Positions 30,137 to 42,700 of a stretch of DNA of 64,000 nt are shown piece after piece. The stretch comes from Morinoia aosen (lineage: Eukaryota > Arthropoda > Malacostraca > Amphipoda > Talitridae). The first letter of the stretch is position 1, and the number at the start of each line of letters is the position of its first letter. Location: NCBI GenBank assembly GCA_030386875.1, contig CM059563.1, positions 49,107,602 to 49,171,601 of the forward strand. The letters run 5' to 3'. Made by a program: the position numbers and the translations under genes. The notes below the pieces were generated by a model, which saw only the letters and a program-made list of their open reading frames with translations, was not told the DNA's origin and made no database searches.

Positions 30137-31440
30137 ACGAATTAATATCTTTCTCTTCTATAATACAAGTTCAACGTGTTACCACATGAAAACGGCCAGG
30201 AATCATGGTACGACCTGATACCTTGTGCAAAGATTCCGCATTCCCTAAATTCTGTACTAAATAACGTTTTCTCACGTAATCTAATAACAAAACATAAGTC
30301 TTAAATGTTCAAAACAATATTCTCGCACAACTTATTAGTTTGTAGCTGGAGCACGTTGTGAATTTTGTAGAGTAGTTGGATAGGCTTTTTCTTTCTTTTA
30401 TTCCCTTCTACATGCGACGCTTACGTTATGCAGTATAATAATTGTGCTTTGTCGTAAGTTTTTGCCTAACTCTGCTTTTTAATCGCTTTACAGTTGTATA
30501 TCAGCCTTGTTGTATCGTAATCTTTTTCATGCACATTCGTTTACGTGAATATATAAAATTATTTAAACTTAGGCTTTTCACGTGAAACCATTCCTTACTA
30601 GGATGTTTTACATGTTCCCTGCGAAGAGACCCACCGGTGGTCATTGAGGGAATTTTCATAATGCTGCTGACCGGCCTGCAGTCACTAACTTCATTTTCAT
30701 GAATACTTAATGAAGCTGAATACAGGCAAGTTCTAGTTAGTGTATGCTATTTTCAAAATTGCTTAAAACAGTTAACTTTAAATTTGAATTGAATAATAAA
30801 CTTCAGTTTAACCCATAGAAGGAAACGTTAAATTACATGGGTTTAAATAATTATTAGAAGAAGCACAGGCACGTTTGAAATCGTTTCCTAGAGATTACAA
30901 AGGTTGGTGATCCGTCAATTCCGGTTACTTAGTGTTTATTTTGACCAAGGAAATATTTTGAACTTGAACCTTAAATGTATAAAGATCGAAACTGATTGAT
31001 TCCCTACTATGAACTTCCTCCAATTTTTCATTCGCGGATGACACTCTACTCCGGCTGTTCAAATTTCCAACAGAAAGAGTTGCACAAATGAAAGTCTAAA
31101 ACCCATTTGAACAGCACTGAAAGCCGAATTCAGCATTAGACTGAATTGAGACTACAAGAGTAGTGTTTTCATCACTCATGTTACTTTTTAGGAGCACCTC
31201 TAATTCAATGCTGTAAGAAAGAAGCAACCTTTCCAGAAAATGGCATGCATATTGGAATAAAATATTGATGTATAAAAAGAGAAAATTTTGAATTTACATT
31301 CTTAAGATGTGAAATATCTTTATAATTTTCAGAAGGTAACCCTGGAACATTTTCAAGAATCAGGAACTATGTGAAGTGTAAGCTGTGAGGATTATAAAAC
31401 AATTAGCAAGCGCATATTTGTTAAAAGAATCTTCCATCGG
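30137..31440. other. intergenic, nothing recognised
   Basis: AT-rich, with no exon or repeat family member seen. Confidence 0.45.
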
Positions 31441-31444
31441 AATA

Positions 31445-31731
31445 TGTGGTCTTAAGCTGAGTGTTAGGTAGGCCTTTTTTTGTAGAAATGAAATGTTTTT
31501 TATGGTAAGGACCATCTTTTTCGGTCCACTGCTGTTCTGCTTATTAGTGTTTAAACTTTCTTCTGGTTTCATGGACTTCACTCTCATCCTAATGTTCCTA
31601 TGCAGCTTGAGCATAGATACCGCATTCCCTCAATTTTTATTTAATGGTGCCTTATTCCTTCCTCTCTTTGCAGCGCTTTTGTTGCGGTTGTAGAGGCTTG
31701 AACTAACATCTAATCCAATCTAATCTGATGA
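31445..31731 (+). mobile_element. SINE-like repeat S4 (5' truncated)
   Basis: It begins within the GTTAGGTAGGCC segment and ends AGGCTTGAACTAACATCTAATCC. The central region is divergent; the 3' third is well conserved. Confidence 0.75.
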
Positions 31732-32573
31732 AAAATCATGGAAACTTTCTATCAGTATCTATTCAAATGAATAGTACACAACGAAAGTAGGACGGCTTCT
31801 ATAAAAAGGCGTTCATTTCCGAATTGATATGTCAATTCCAATAAAGTATACATGAATATTATTGTCAACAACAAAATGATATCGATATTAATAGCTGCTG
31901 GTTTATATCTGATGCATCTTCGAAGCGTTCACGAAAGTTATTTGCTGTCAAACGACAACTGAACAAAAAGCGAGGTTTTCGGTCGTTGGAAAACCCTATC
32001 GCATGAGAAGCGTCCAGCTGTGTTCAATGTCTAACGAACCTAAGCAACGTACTTGAAATACAGGCGAGTTTCGCCTTCAGGGGCTGCCTAGACGAGTATA
32101 CTCTTATAACTTCATCACTCTAAATAGTAGCCGAATTTTTTGTTTTCGATTTCACACTTCATAAAGTAGGTTTTTGAAATGCGTCTTTTATATATGCACT
32201 AATTCTCGTAAATATACTAAGTGATTGAAGTTCATAAGTTAATTCCAAAGTAGTAAAATATATTTTACTTTTGGTCATATTCAACGAACAACTTTAGAGT
32301 AGAAATTATTAAAAAAGAAACTATTGTTTTTTCGGGATTTTTCTACTGATGTCAACACTGATGTATTTTTTCTTGTATTGCCCCATTGAACATCAAACGA
32401 AGACTAATGAATTCTGTAAGTTATGTATTATGTTTATTCTTTTTTCTCGTGCATCCTTCGTCACTACAGTCTAGACATAACAGAAGTAAGAGTATGTACT
32501 GTCTCTCTAGAGTTTGTACACGCTTATCAGCTGCGTCAGTAATCGGACTGCGTTGGCAAAGTCAGCTGTCTTA
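31732..32573. other. upstream region of aminopeptidase gene 2
   Basis: AT-rich intergenic sequence that becomes GC-richer from about 32500 toward the promoter. No repeat or upstream gene was recognised. Confidence 0.45.
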
Positions 32574-32608
32574 TTTATACCAGCATGAGTCGCCAAAACT
32601 GCGTCAGT
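32574..32608 (+). promoter_or_regulatory. predicted core promoter of aminopeptidase gene 2
   Basis: A TATA-like TTTATAC (32574-32580) lies about 30 bases upstream of TCAGT (32604-32608), the arthropod initiator. That is the canonical TATA-to-start spacing. It precedes a short 5' exon ending in a strong GTGAGT donor. It is a prediction from motifs only. Confidence 0.5.
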
Positions 32609-32682
32609 AGCTGGGTGTCTTCAGCTGCGGTCAGGACTCGGAAATTCTCAGTGGACCCAAGATCATGAAGCGGGCCATGGAG
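32606..32682 (+). other. 5' exon of gene 2 (UTR, with in-frame upstream ATG)
   Basis: The exon ends ...GGCCATGGAG before donor GTGAGTGT and joins the acceptor at 33661-33663. ATG 32665 opens a frame (MKRAME) that stays open through the junction for 16 codons and reaches ATG 33694 in frame. Gene 3 has a stop immediately before its corresponding ATG, so 33694 is preferred as the start. Confidence 0.5.
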
Positions 32683-33031
32683 GTGAGTGTAAAATTACAA
32701 AGTTTTTTATGCTACTTACTGAACTTTTTTACGCCCAGTACTCTTAGATCGAGTTCTGGAGGTGAGTGCATACCTGCGAGTGAAATTATGAAATTCATCT
32801 TTTTAAGCTAATATTGAATTTTTCACGAACAGTTCTATGCTCAGTAGAATATCAGATGTAGTAACCTCACCAAAATTGAGACGTATTGTACCTGGGATTA
32901 TTTTTATTAGTGGTTATTTATTGTTTTGTTGTTCAGCGTCGAAAATAGCCTCCAGTTAAATAAACTGTGCACTTTCAATCTCTGTTTCATTTAGGTTGTA
33001 TTCGGTGCACAAGATTAGTCATTGATATGAC

Positions 33032-33356
33032 AAGATCCAAGGGAAAAATGTGAGGGTCAGAGCTGAGAGTTAGGTAGGCTTTCTTTTTGTTGAAATAAAA
33101 TGCTTCTGTTATGTTAAGTTCCATCTTTTTTCGGTTCACTGCTGTCCTGTTTTTCACCACCAACCACTTTCTTCTTCAACTTTGATCTTGTTTCCTGAAC
33201 ATCTTTCTCAACTTACTGTTACTATGCCCTTTCTGCATAGATTCCGCGTTCCCTTGACTCCATGCTAAATGGGACATTCCTCCTTCCTCTCTTTGGATCA
33301 CCATTGTGGCGGATAGGAAGGCTTGAACTTGCTAATAATCTAATCTAGCATGACAT
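33032..33356 (+). mobile_element. SINE-like repeat S5 in intron 1 of gene 2
   Basis: It carries the family consensus from GGGAAAAATGTGAGGG to AGGCTTGAACTT and an (AATCT) tail. Flanking duplications GATTAGTCATTGATATGAC (33013-33031) and GATTGGTCATTGGTATGAC (33357-33375) differ at two positions. Confidence 0.85.
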
Positions 33357-33693
33357 GATTGGTCATTGGTATGACCAATACTCAAATTTTTGAACACCAG
33401 TGATATGATTGTCTAACAAATGACAACAATTAATTAACTTTCACTTTTATTGAAAAATTTTTTTGCTTATTTCTTTTCCTTATAAGGTATGTATTTGATA
33501 CCTTGTCGTTTAGATTATTGCGATGCTGGCAGTAGACGTCTTGTGCTTATGAGTCCGTTATCTCAATCATTATAATTGTGTGCAAATCTAGGACTTTTCT
33601 TACCTTTAGCATAATAATTTGTTTGTTATTGTAATATGATACAGATGCAGTTTTTTTTCACAGGGAAGCTGCCTTAGTCGGAGAAACGGAGTA

Positions 33694-33747
33694 ATGTTCG
33701 GCAAAGCGATCTTCATCGTGACGGCGCTGCTGATTGCAAATGTGGCG
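33694..33747 (+). CDS. gene 2 coding exon 1: signal peptide
   Basis: [18 protein letters not shown], a short basic start and hydrophobic core ending in a small-residue cleavage motif. The acceptor CAG is at 33661-33663 and the donor GCG|GTAATG. Gene 3 has the equivalent exon with the same GTGGCG|GTAATG junction. Confidence 0.88.
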
Positions 33748-36700
33748 GTAATGCTCTAAGCTTAAAGTTTCTAGTTCGTATGAAATAACTCTCGCATACT
33801 GTGTAATTTCATTAAAGTATTCTCTCATTTTCCTTAGCACAAAATATTTGAGATTTACCATGTATTTCGGAATGACTACCGTGAAAAAAATTACAATATT
33901 GTTACTGCAATTATAGAGAATGGCTAAAAACTGCTCACGGCTTTTAAATATTGTATTGATTTTTCTTAATCTTGATTTGGAATCCATTGCTGGAGCAAAA
34001 ATTTATTAAAACGTCAACCTCTATGAGTTAAATTAAAGTTCTATATTCAACTAAAATTTAAAGTCAATTGTAGTGAGCAATTTTGAAAATAGCCAACATT
34101 TTGTTAATCGGGTCTTCATTTAGCTTTGATTTAGTAATTATAAAAATTTTAGGCGACAACAGGTCGGTCTGCAGCATTAAGAAAATTCCCTCCATGTACC
34201 GCCGGTGTTACACGTGGCGGTAAACGTGTTAAGTAACACTTCATAAGCGTTTATGAAGCAGTAACAATCAGTTTAATGTAATTTTTTACCTAGATTTCGT
34301 TTACAACTTAAAAATGAATATAGATAGAACATTTCGGCAAAAACTAACAGCTATCACGTCAAAATCCAAAGTAATATAAAATTTACTTTGGTTTTCTAGG
34401 CAGTAAATAAAGTATCGTCATCGAAGCGATACATAAAATGATAGTAGATTTTAAATTTGATGGAAAATTGATAGCGCTGCTTATAAGTGATTCGAGGTCA
34501 ATGCGGAAAATATAAATTTCTTCGTCCCTACTGATATCCTTTGAAGTTGTAAACTAAAAATTTTCTTGTGACAAAGCAGGTAAATCTCCAATTGTGTAAG
34601 CGTTGTACAGAAATTTATGCCGTTCCTCTTCGTCAAAGGCTATTAAAATGAAATAATATAATTACCAGTTCAACCAAGAAAAATTTGTTAGCTTGAAAAT
34701 CAAGAACATCTGTTTGCCATGGAACAATGAAAATGGATTGTCGATCGAGTACTCGTGCAGGGATCGCTGTCCGATGCGTCAAACTACACTATCTCTCAGA
34801 GCAACGAAAGAATTAAAGTAGCTTAAACCTAATGGAGCGCTAGTTCTACGTGATTTTCTTGAAACTGTGAATTAAAGAAACCTGGAATACCGTCGATATT
34901 TCAATGTTAACATCGTGTTCACCGTGCAGGTACCTGGAGGCAGTGACACTGTTCAGGATTGTTTTTACCACGATATGCTTGCGTCTGTCATTCATTGCAG
35001 TCACAAACTAATATAAGACTATTTACAAGTTTCTTACGAAGCTGCTTTCCCCATAAATCTGATGTTTATGATAGTACTGCAACATTTTAATATTGCTCGC
35101 CCAACATGGATTAGCCAAGACAATCTCCAGATTGCAAGCCTATTAAAAACATATGAGATCTAAAATGAAACCAACATACCTCATCTTCACTTGCTTCAAC
35201 TTTGAACAATTTTGAAGAATTTATTTTCTTGTCGCTAAAATTCAAACTGCAAATTTATCTTTATATTAGTGTAATCACTTGCAGAACGAGTGTATTCAGT
35301 AGTTCGACACGAAGGTTGGTTAACTGCAAATAAATTTGCAATGAAGCCAGTGAAAAAAGGTCCTAAAAATCAGTCAATCAGATCGCATCGAACCTCGGCT
35401 CATTATTAATTATGCGAACGTTTGAGATAAATGAAAAATTTGATATGACTTAAAACACACTTTACTTTACATGCAAAAATTAAAGCCAGAAAACGAGAAC
35501 AAACCTCAACTTGAAACTAATCGTTGGCCTATTTTGCAGGGTAAGCGCTCTGCATATTATTAGGAGATGATCGTAGTTTGGGGATATAAAGGGATTCTAG
35601 TACCTCGGGTCAAAATTCAAAGAACATGATCCAATAATTTAGGCATATTCAATATTTATGACTTGCACACTACTCCCGTCTGAACAGTGTTGTTCAACAC
35701 CTGAGTGTCAATTGGAACCAATTAAATTACCTGTTCGATGACTACGTCTAGCATGCTGAACACCTCTCCCGTGTATCGAGTGGAAGGTAGAGCCCACACT
35801 CAGTGATGCGCAATGCGCACAACTTGAATTATACGCGAGGGAAGATCGCGCTAACGGTTGTAATGCATCTTCATGTTGAAACACTGACCCTGTAGTGTTC
35901 TTATTGGCCGAAATTATGTACGTTGTATTCGTACGCCCAATTTCGCTATTGAAAGTTTTCTCCTAAAATTATCAAATTGGTGACAAGAAATGGAAAGACG
36001 CTTCGTCGGGGATATAAAACTATTGTATCCATAGGAATTAGCACTCCCAAGGGGAATATGTGAGGTCCTGTCTTGGAGTTAGGTAAGCATGTTTAAATAA
36101 AATGTTTATAAAATCCGCGTCTTCTAAAGTCCACACTAAATGGGGCTTCTCTCCTTCTTCTCTTTGGAACGCCTTTGTTGAGGTTAGGGAAGCTTAAACT
36201 AACATAAAATCTGTAATAAACTACGCTGTAGATGTAATCAGATGGTTGAGCCATATTAGTCGCAAAATATACAGATTTTCAACCAAAATTCAATGATGGA
36301 GGAGAGAACAAAGGAAATAAGTTAACAGTTATATGTGAAATTTTGCCATAAACTCAGCATGTAAGATGGATAATTTGAGCAAACTTTACATGCGAGTCAG
36401 TAGGGTCGACAAGTTATTGAGTTGAAATTCTTTGCAACGAATATTAGAGAATTTAATCCCCACCTGAAAGGTGATTTCCCAGATAATTTTCTGCTCACAG
36501 GAATGAATGTTTTTCCTACGGGAAACCTTGAAATTCGTGTATTTTTAAGCCATGTGAGTTTTTTCACCAGGCAGTAACTCTATTTCTATTTAAAACTCGC
36601 TTTAATTTATCTGACTGATTGATTCTCGCTACGACATTTTACGGTGAAAATTATTCCATGAAGTGCGCTCTGAAAAATTATTTTCCACTGCTCAAAAGAA

Positions 36701-39700
36701 CGGAGGAGCAACAGAGAACTCCCAGTCCGTGAGGGCGTCAGACGTGAGACTTCCGACATCCATTGCGCCCCGCAGGTAATGGTGTTGCCTTCACTTCGCC
36801 TCGTGTGTCCTCAGATTTGGTATATTGGATATGCCCACTTGGAGTGATAGACAGAGATTGATTTACGAGTCCCGTTGTCCTAGGTTTTCTCGTTCAGATA
36901 AGATGTCTGTGTTTAATAGACTGGAGTTGATCGCCCAGAGGGTTGATCGCCCAGAGGGTTGATCGCCCAGAGGGTTGATCGCCCAGAGGGTTGATCGCCC
37001 AGAGGGTTGATCGCCCAGAGGGTTGATCGCCCAGAGGGTTGATCGCCCAGAGGGTTGATCGCCCAAAGGGTTGATCGCCCAAAAGGTTAATCGCCCAGAG
37101 GGTTGATCGCACAGACCCCTCTGGGGGATACAACTATTGTATCTATGGGAATTAGCGCTCCCAGGGGAAAAATTTGAGGGCCCGAGCTGAGAGTTAGGTA
37201 GGCCTTCTTTTTTGTTGAAATAAAATGTTTTTGCTATGTTAAGGACCACCTTTTTTCGGTTCACTGCTGTCCTGTTCTTCATCACCTACTACTTTCCTCT
37301 TCCACTTTCATCTTGTTTCATGAACTTCTTTCTCATCTTACTGTTTCTATGCCTTTTCTGCATAGATTCCACGTTTCCTTAACTCCATACTAAATGGTGC
37401 CTTCTTCCTTCCTCTCTTTAGATCTCATTTGTTGAGGATAGGGAGGCTTAAACTAACTAATAAACTAATAAACTAAACGTTGATCGCCACGAGGGTTGAT
37501 CGCCACGAGGGTTGATCGCCACGAGGGTTGATCGCCACGAGGGTTGATCGCCACGAGGGTTGATCGCCACGAGGGTTGATCGCCACGAGGGTTGATGGCC
37601 ACGAGGGTTGATGGCCACGAGGGTTGGTGGCCACGAGGGTTGGTGGCCACGAGGGTTGAGGGCCACGAGGGTTGAGGGCCACGAGGGTTGAGGGCCACGA
37701 GGGTTGAGGGCCACGAGGGTTGAGGGCCACGAGGGTTGAGGGCCACGAGGGTTGAGGGCCACGAGGGTTGAGGGCCACGAGGGTTGAGGGCCACGAGGGT
37801 TGAGGGCCACGAGGGTTGAGGGCCACGAGGGTTGAGGGCCACGAGGGTTGAGGGCCACGAGGGTTGAGGGCCACGAGGGTTGAGGGCCACGAGGGTTGAG
37901 GGCCACGAGGGTTGAGGGCCACGAGGGTTGAGGGCCACGAGGGTTGAGGGCCACGAGGGTTGAGGGCCACGAGGGTTGAGGGCCACGAGGGTTGAGGGCC
38001 ACGAGGGTTGAGGGCCACGAGGGTTGAGGGCCACGAGGGTTGAGGGCCACGAGGGTTGAACTTGAAGGCACCCAGGGTTAATACCGTTAGTTTGGTAGTC
38101 CTGCTGTTATGGTCCTCATTTGGTCGTCACTGATTTGGTTTCTTGATGATGCTTTCGTAATTTTTTACTAGATATGATTCTGGTCGTTTGATAATCGTTG
38201 TATTCTTTCACAGTTTTTCAATTCCTCAACGTAGTTTATCTATTTTTTCATTTTTCACGGCTGGTGCTAGTTGTTTCTCTGATTGTATTTACCAACTTCA
38301 CAGCTTCAGTGAGAGTCCTTTTTAAACTTCAATAAAGTTCACGCATTTGTGTATGGTTGTACATAAATAAATTAGAGCAGCCCCAGAATATTTAAAATAA
38401 TGAAGCCTAATTTTTTTCCATATTTTTCTTCATGTTTTTACTCGTCTTAAAAAGTATAGTATGAATAAATAGCCTCTCTGTGCAAGAGTGAACTCACTTT
38501 AGCATTTTCTCTGTTTGATTTACATTGTACACTTTAACAAGAAATTGTATTTGAGAAAGATGTTTCGTTTGGGCAAATATAATTTTCTACCCACTTCTCC
38601 CACACAGCTACGTGCTACGCCTCCAGCCGCTGGTGAGCGGGAATTTCTCTATCTTTGGCTCCGTGGAAATACTTCTCGATGTGCTGGAGGCCACCGATAA
38701 CGTCACTCTGCACATCCAAGACATCATTACTAAAAATGAAACGATTGCAGTATGTTTTGACCGACTATGGTATGAATGTGATGATAGGTCCTGAAATATT
38801 TTTCACCACATGAATTGAAACCAACTTCAATGGCAAAACCAAAAATTCTAGTGCACCACGATTCTTCGAACGACCAGTGTGACTTAATGCAATATTATAA
38901 AGTAAGAGACGCATAGCTCATACTTCATTATGCATATTTCAAAAAAATGCAGCTAATACTATTCATAGAAATTCATGAAAAAACTCACAGCTTCATATTG
39001 AATCGTTTGGTCATGATGTTCCTTTTTGCTCGATCGTTAAGTATGAAAGTATATTTTCATCTAATAATATTCTCATAATTCGCACGTGTTTGTTATCCTG
39101 CAATTTTCCGCTCTGAAAGAGGGTCTGAGATTCTTGTTCGCAAAAAACAGAAGCGAAATGAACTTGAGTGACACAGATGGATGTTACCTCCACAGCTGTA
39201 CGTGGGAGACCAGATAGGGGGCGAAGAAGTGACCATCCTGGAGCACACCTACGACCCTGAACGGAGCTTCTACATCGCGACTCTGGAGCAGCCACTCGAG
39301 GTCGGCCAGCAATACCTCCTCTTCATCGAGTACGAAGGCTACCTCAACGACCAGCTCGCTGGCTTCTACCGGTCGCAATACTTCAGGGATGACGGCTCCC
39401 AAGTGTGAGATTCTTAAATCAAAGTGAAATGCTATTTCAATTTCTTGTTTTCGCTTCGCAAGTGAATATTTTCAATAAAATGAGGGTAAGAAAGTAAGAG
39501 TTACAGGATACTTAAGTGGTAATGCTTGTCAGCATATAAGTAGCGTGGCAGCTTCCATGGTTAGTGTAGTAATGTTCCTTATTTGAGAAAGTGAGCCGAG
39601 CTAACGAGTCTGCGATGAATTCACGCAGTAAAAAAAAAATTATTGAAAACGTTTCACCTTCGACAATTTCAAAATGATTTTTGAATAATTTAATTTTCAA

Positions 39701-42700
39701 TTAAAGTAACGCACAATAAAATTTCTTTAGCTTAATGCCAATCATGAGGTCAACTAAAGTTCCTCAATGATAATAGATTTCAGATTTATTTGTCAATTTA
39801 ATTGAATGAAAGGCTTCTCCAATGGAATCACTAAAAATACATTTCCTTCACTCTAGTTTTTTTTCAGTGACGCGAAAATCCAGTTTTTCAATTGCAGCTG
39901 GCTAGCGGCGACCCAATTCGAGCCCACGGACGCGAGACGGGCGTTCCCCTGCTTCGACGAGCCCGCCTTCAAAGCGACCTTCGACGTGTACTTGGCCAGG
40001 CAGACCAACATGTCGTCCATAGCCAACATGCCTCTTGTCGAGACAACTCCGTTGTGAGTGTCCCTAGAAAAAAAATTTTGATTACTATTAATTGTTCATT
40101 GAGGCAGAAACCTTTTTAATACCAAATTGAAAGTATCACTCCTCGTTCATCTGTTTAAACAAAAGATTTCAGTCTCAAATCAAACCGTTCATTTAAAATT
40201 CATTTACAATGGGTGTTAGCATTTTGTTAATTGACAGCTCTGCTTGTTCGACATGGTTGTAACGATGAATCGCTATATTTTTCAACTGTAGTTACGGAGC
40301 ATCACCATGAGCACAGTGCTGTAACTCGTCGTTTATTTTCTTCTTCCGTACAGAAATGTGACATAGTCTCGCTTAATTTCCTCACCTTGCATCTATTCTG
40401 ACAGTTTGGATGACGAAAACTGGGTGTGGGATCATTTTGCGGTCAGTTTACCGATGTCAACGTACCTTGTGGCGTTCGCAGTTTCTGATTTTGCCTTCGT
40501 CAATTCCACGTACAACGATCACGTACTTTTTCGAGGTGAGTCTCTCACTTAATGCATTCATATGTCTAAAGCCATGGTTTAATTTTCACTCAGTTTTCCA
40601 TCAGCCTTTTCTGAAAAGTTTCGAAATTTGAAAGCCTGTGCGACTTCGGAATGCAATGATAGGAATTAATTTTTTTTACCGAAAAGACACCTGATAGCTT
40701 TGAACTTCAAAATGAGAAAAACTTCGTTTTCATACCAGCTGATTGAAAAGTACTATACATCCACAAGCTCAACTTAAAACAAAAGAGAACATGGCAAACT
40801 TGGGTTTTTAGAATGCCAGGGCTAAAACTGTGAACTAGGTAATCTTTGTATGTCTGCTTTGTTCTGTCCCACAGAACCTGTCCCCCGGACGACACTCATT
40901 TCATGGGTGTAGAACTATATACTCCGACCTTGATGTTCTTTTATATATATGTATAAGTTACATAATCAGAGGTATAGAAGTAGTTGAACTAAATATAAAA
41001 TATATTAAAATCATTCAACTAATTTTATATTTCGTAGCATTTAAAACTTTTAATTTGCAGTGTGGGCACGAGAGGAAGCCATCGACCAGACATGGTACGC
41101 CATCGGGGCAGGACCAGCCATCCTGACGTGGTACGAGGAGTACTTCGCCATCCCCTTCCCTCTGCCCAAGCAGGACATGATCGCCCTGCCTGACTTCTCC
41201 ATCGGAGCAATGGAAAACTGGGGACTTATCACGTCAGGTAACGCAATGTTCTACGGTTAACAGAGTTCATTTCATTTACAAGTTTTGCTGCCTGATTTCA
41301 CAGTGTTCCTTCCACTTAGTAATTTTTATTATGTTGAATAATATCATTTTAATCGTTAGGATTTAATATTCATTATTATTGGTCACCAAAGTGATGAGAA
41401 GAAAAATTCAACTGGCAATATCATCGGTCAGAAGTAAAACAAAAACTAAACTTGTCATGAAAAACCAATATTGTTCTGAAAGTGTTTGTTTTTTTCGGTT
41501 GTGGCTTGTCTTTTTATGTACAAACTGGATTTTCTATACGAAAAGGTACTCTTATTGAAGTAATTTTTTTTTACTTATCAACGAAGGTATTTAGTGATTA
41601 TAAAAATTAAATTGTGTAACGGTTAATAAAGTTAGTATATCGATACCACAAAACCGCTGTTGTAAATACATCTGAAAATGAGTTACGAATGTTCAAATTA
41701 TTCAATTACTCACGCATTTGAAATCAGATTCATGTCCCGTATTGTACAGTAATACTTAAAAATTATTATCACAGTTGCTCATTGGTCCATTTTTTCGCTG
41801 GTTATTTTCAGAGAAACTGCGTTGCTCATTGATCCAGTCTTCAATTCGGCCTCCAACCGCGAGAGGGTGGCCACCGTCGTGGCCCATGAGCTGGCCCACC
41901 AGTGGTTCGGGGACCTGGTCACCATGGAGTGGTGGTCTGACATATGGCTCAACGAAGGCTTCGCTTCTTATGTGGAGTACCTGGGCACAGATTTTGTAAG
42001 ACTTGTAGGATTAGTTTTATAGCTTAACTTAATTTTGATATTTGTATTACGTGCATATACTGTTAAAGGTGACTTCCCAAGCCCTATTGTAAGATTTATT
42101 TTGTGTTTTGAAGAATAATAATTTGTCTCGTGAATCCCATAACCCTAATCTAAAACTAGATAGGAACGAAAGTGTTTTGTGAAATTTACTTACCTTATCA
42201 GCAGAAAATCTGTGATCTCAATTTAAGCAGCTTACGTATATGCATAAGCTACTCAAAAAACTATCAAATTGCATTAATATATTACCTGATGTTTGAAAAA
42301 TTTATCAAAAACAATATTCATAATGTTGCTTGTGTCCAGTACGAGCCTGAATGGAACTACTTGGACAATTTCGCGAACTACGACATTCAGTACGCCTTTG
42401 CCTTGGATGCGCTGGAATCTTCTCATCCAATCAGCGTTGCCGTTGAATCTCCGTCGGACATCAACCAACTGTTTGACGCCATTTCGTACTCCAAAGGTGA
42501 GAAATTCGATCATTTAACAAGTCTCAGTTAACCCGTCGCCACGTCCTGGAATCTTAGAAGGTCGGCAAAGCTAGCACATGTTTCACATCAGCAAACCTAG
42601 GGTTGCCATATATGGTCTTAAGCGTCTCGTTGAGCGCTATTCATTGGTGTAAGGTAAAATTAGGTGGGAGGAACAGGGAAGGAGAGGTAACAAGCTCAAA

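Noticed and set aside
36863..37285. Minus-strand frame with repeated [16 protein letters not shown]
   Set aside because: Same minisatellite artefact, continuing into SINE S7.
37457..38071. A 204-codon minus-strand frame of repeated [16 protein letters not shown] units and its two frame-shifted versions
   Set aside because: The 16-bp minisatellite lacks stops in all three frames and 48 bp gives a 16-residue period; there is no start context or homologue.
41775..41999. Alternative frame through exon 8 starting before the acceptor
   Set aside because: Produces a non-homologous Trp/Ser/Pro-rich peptide; the frame giving HELAH is correct.
42172..42531. A 119-codon frame covering exon 9 plus upstream and downstream intron
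   Set aside because: Only 42340-42496 matches the family; the remainder is intron read-through.
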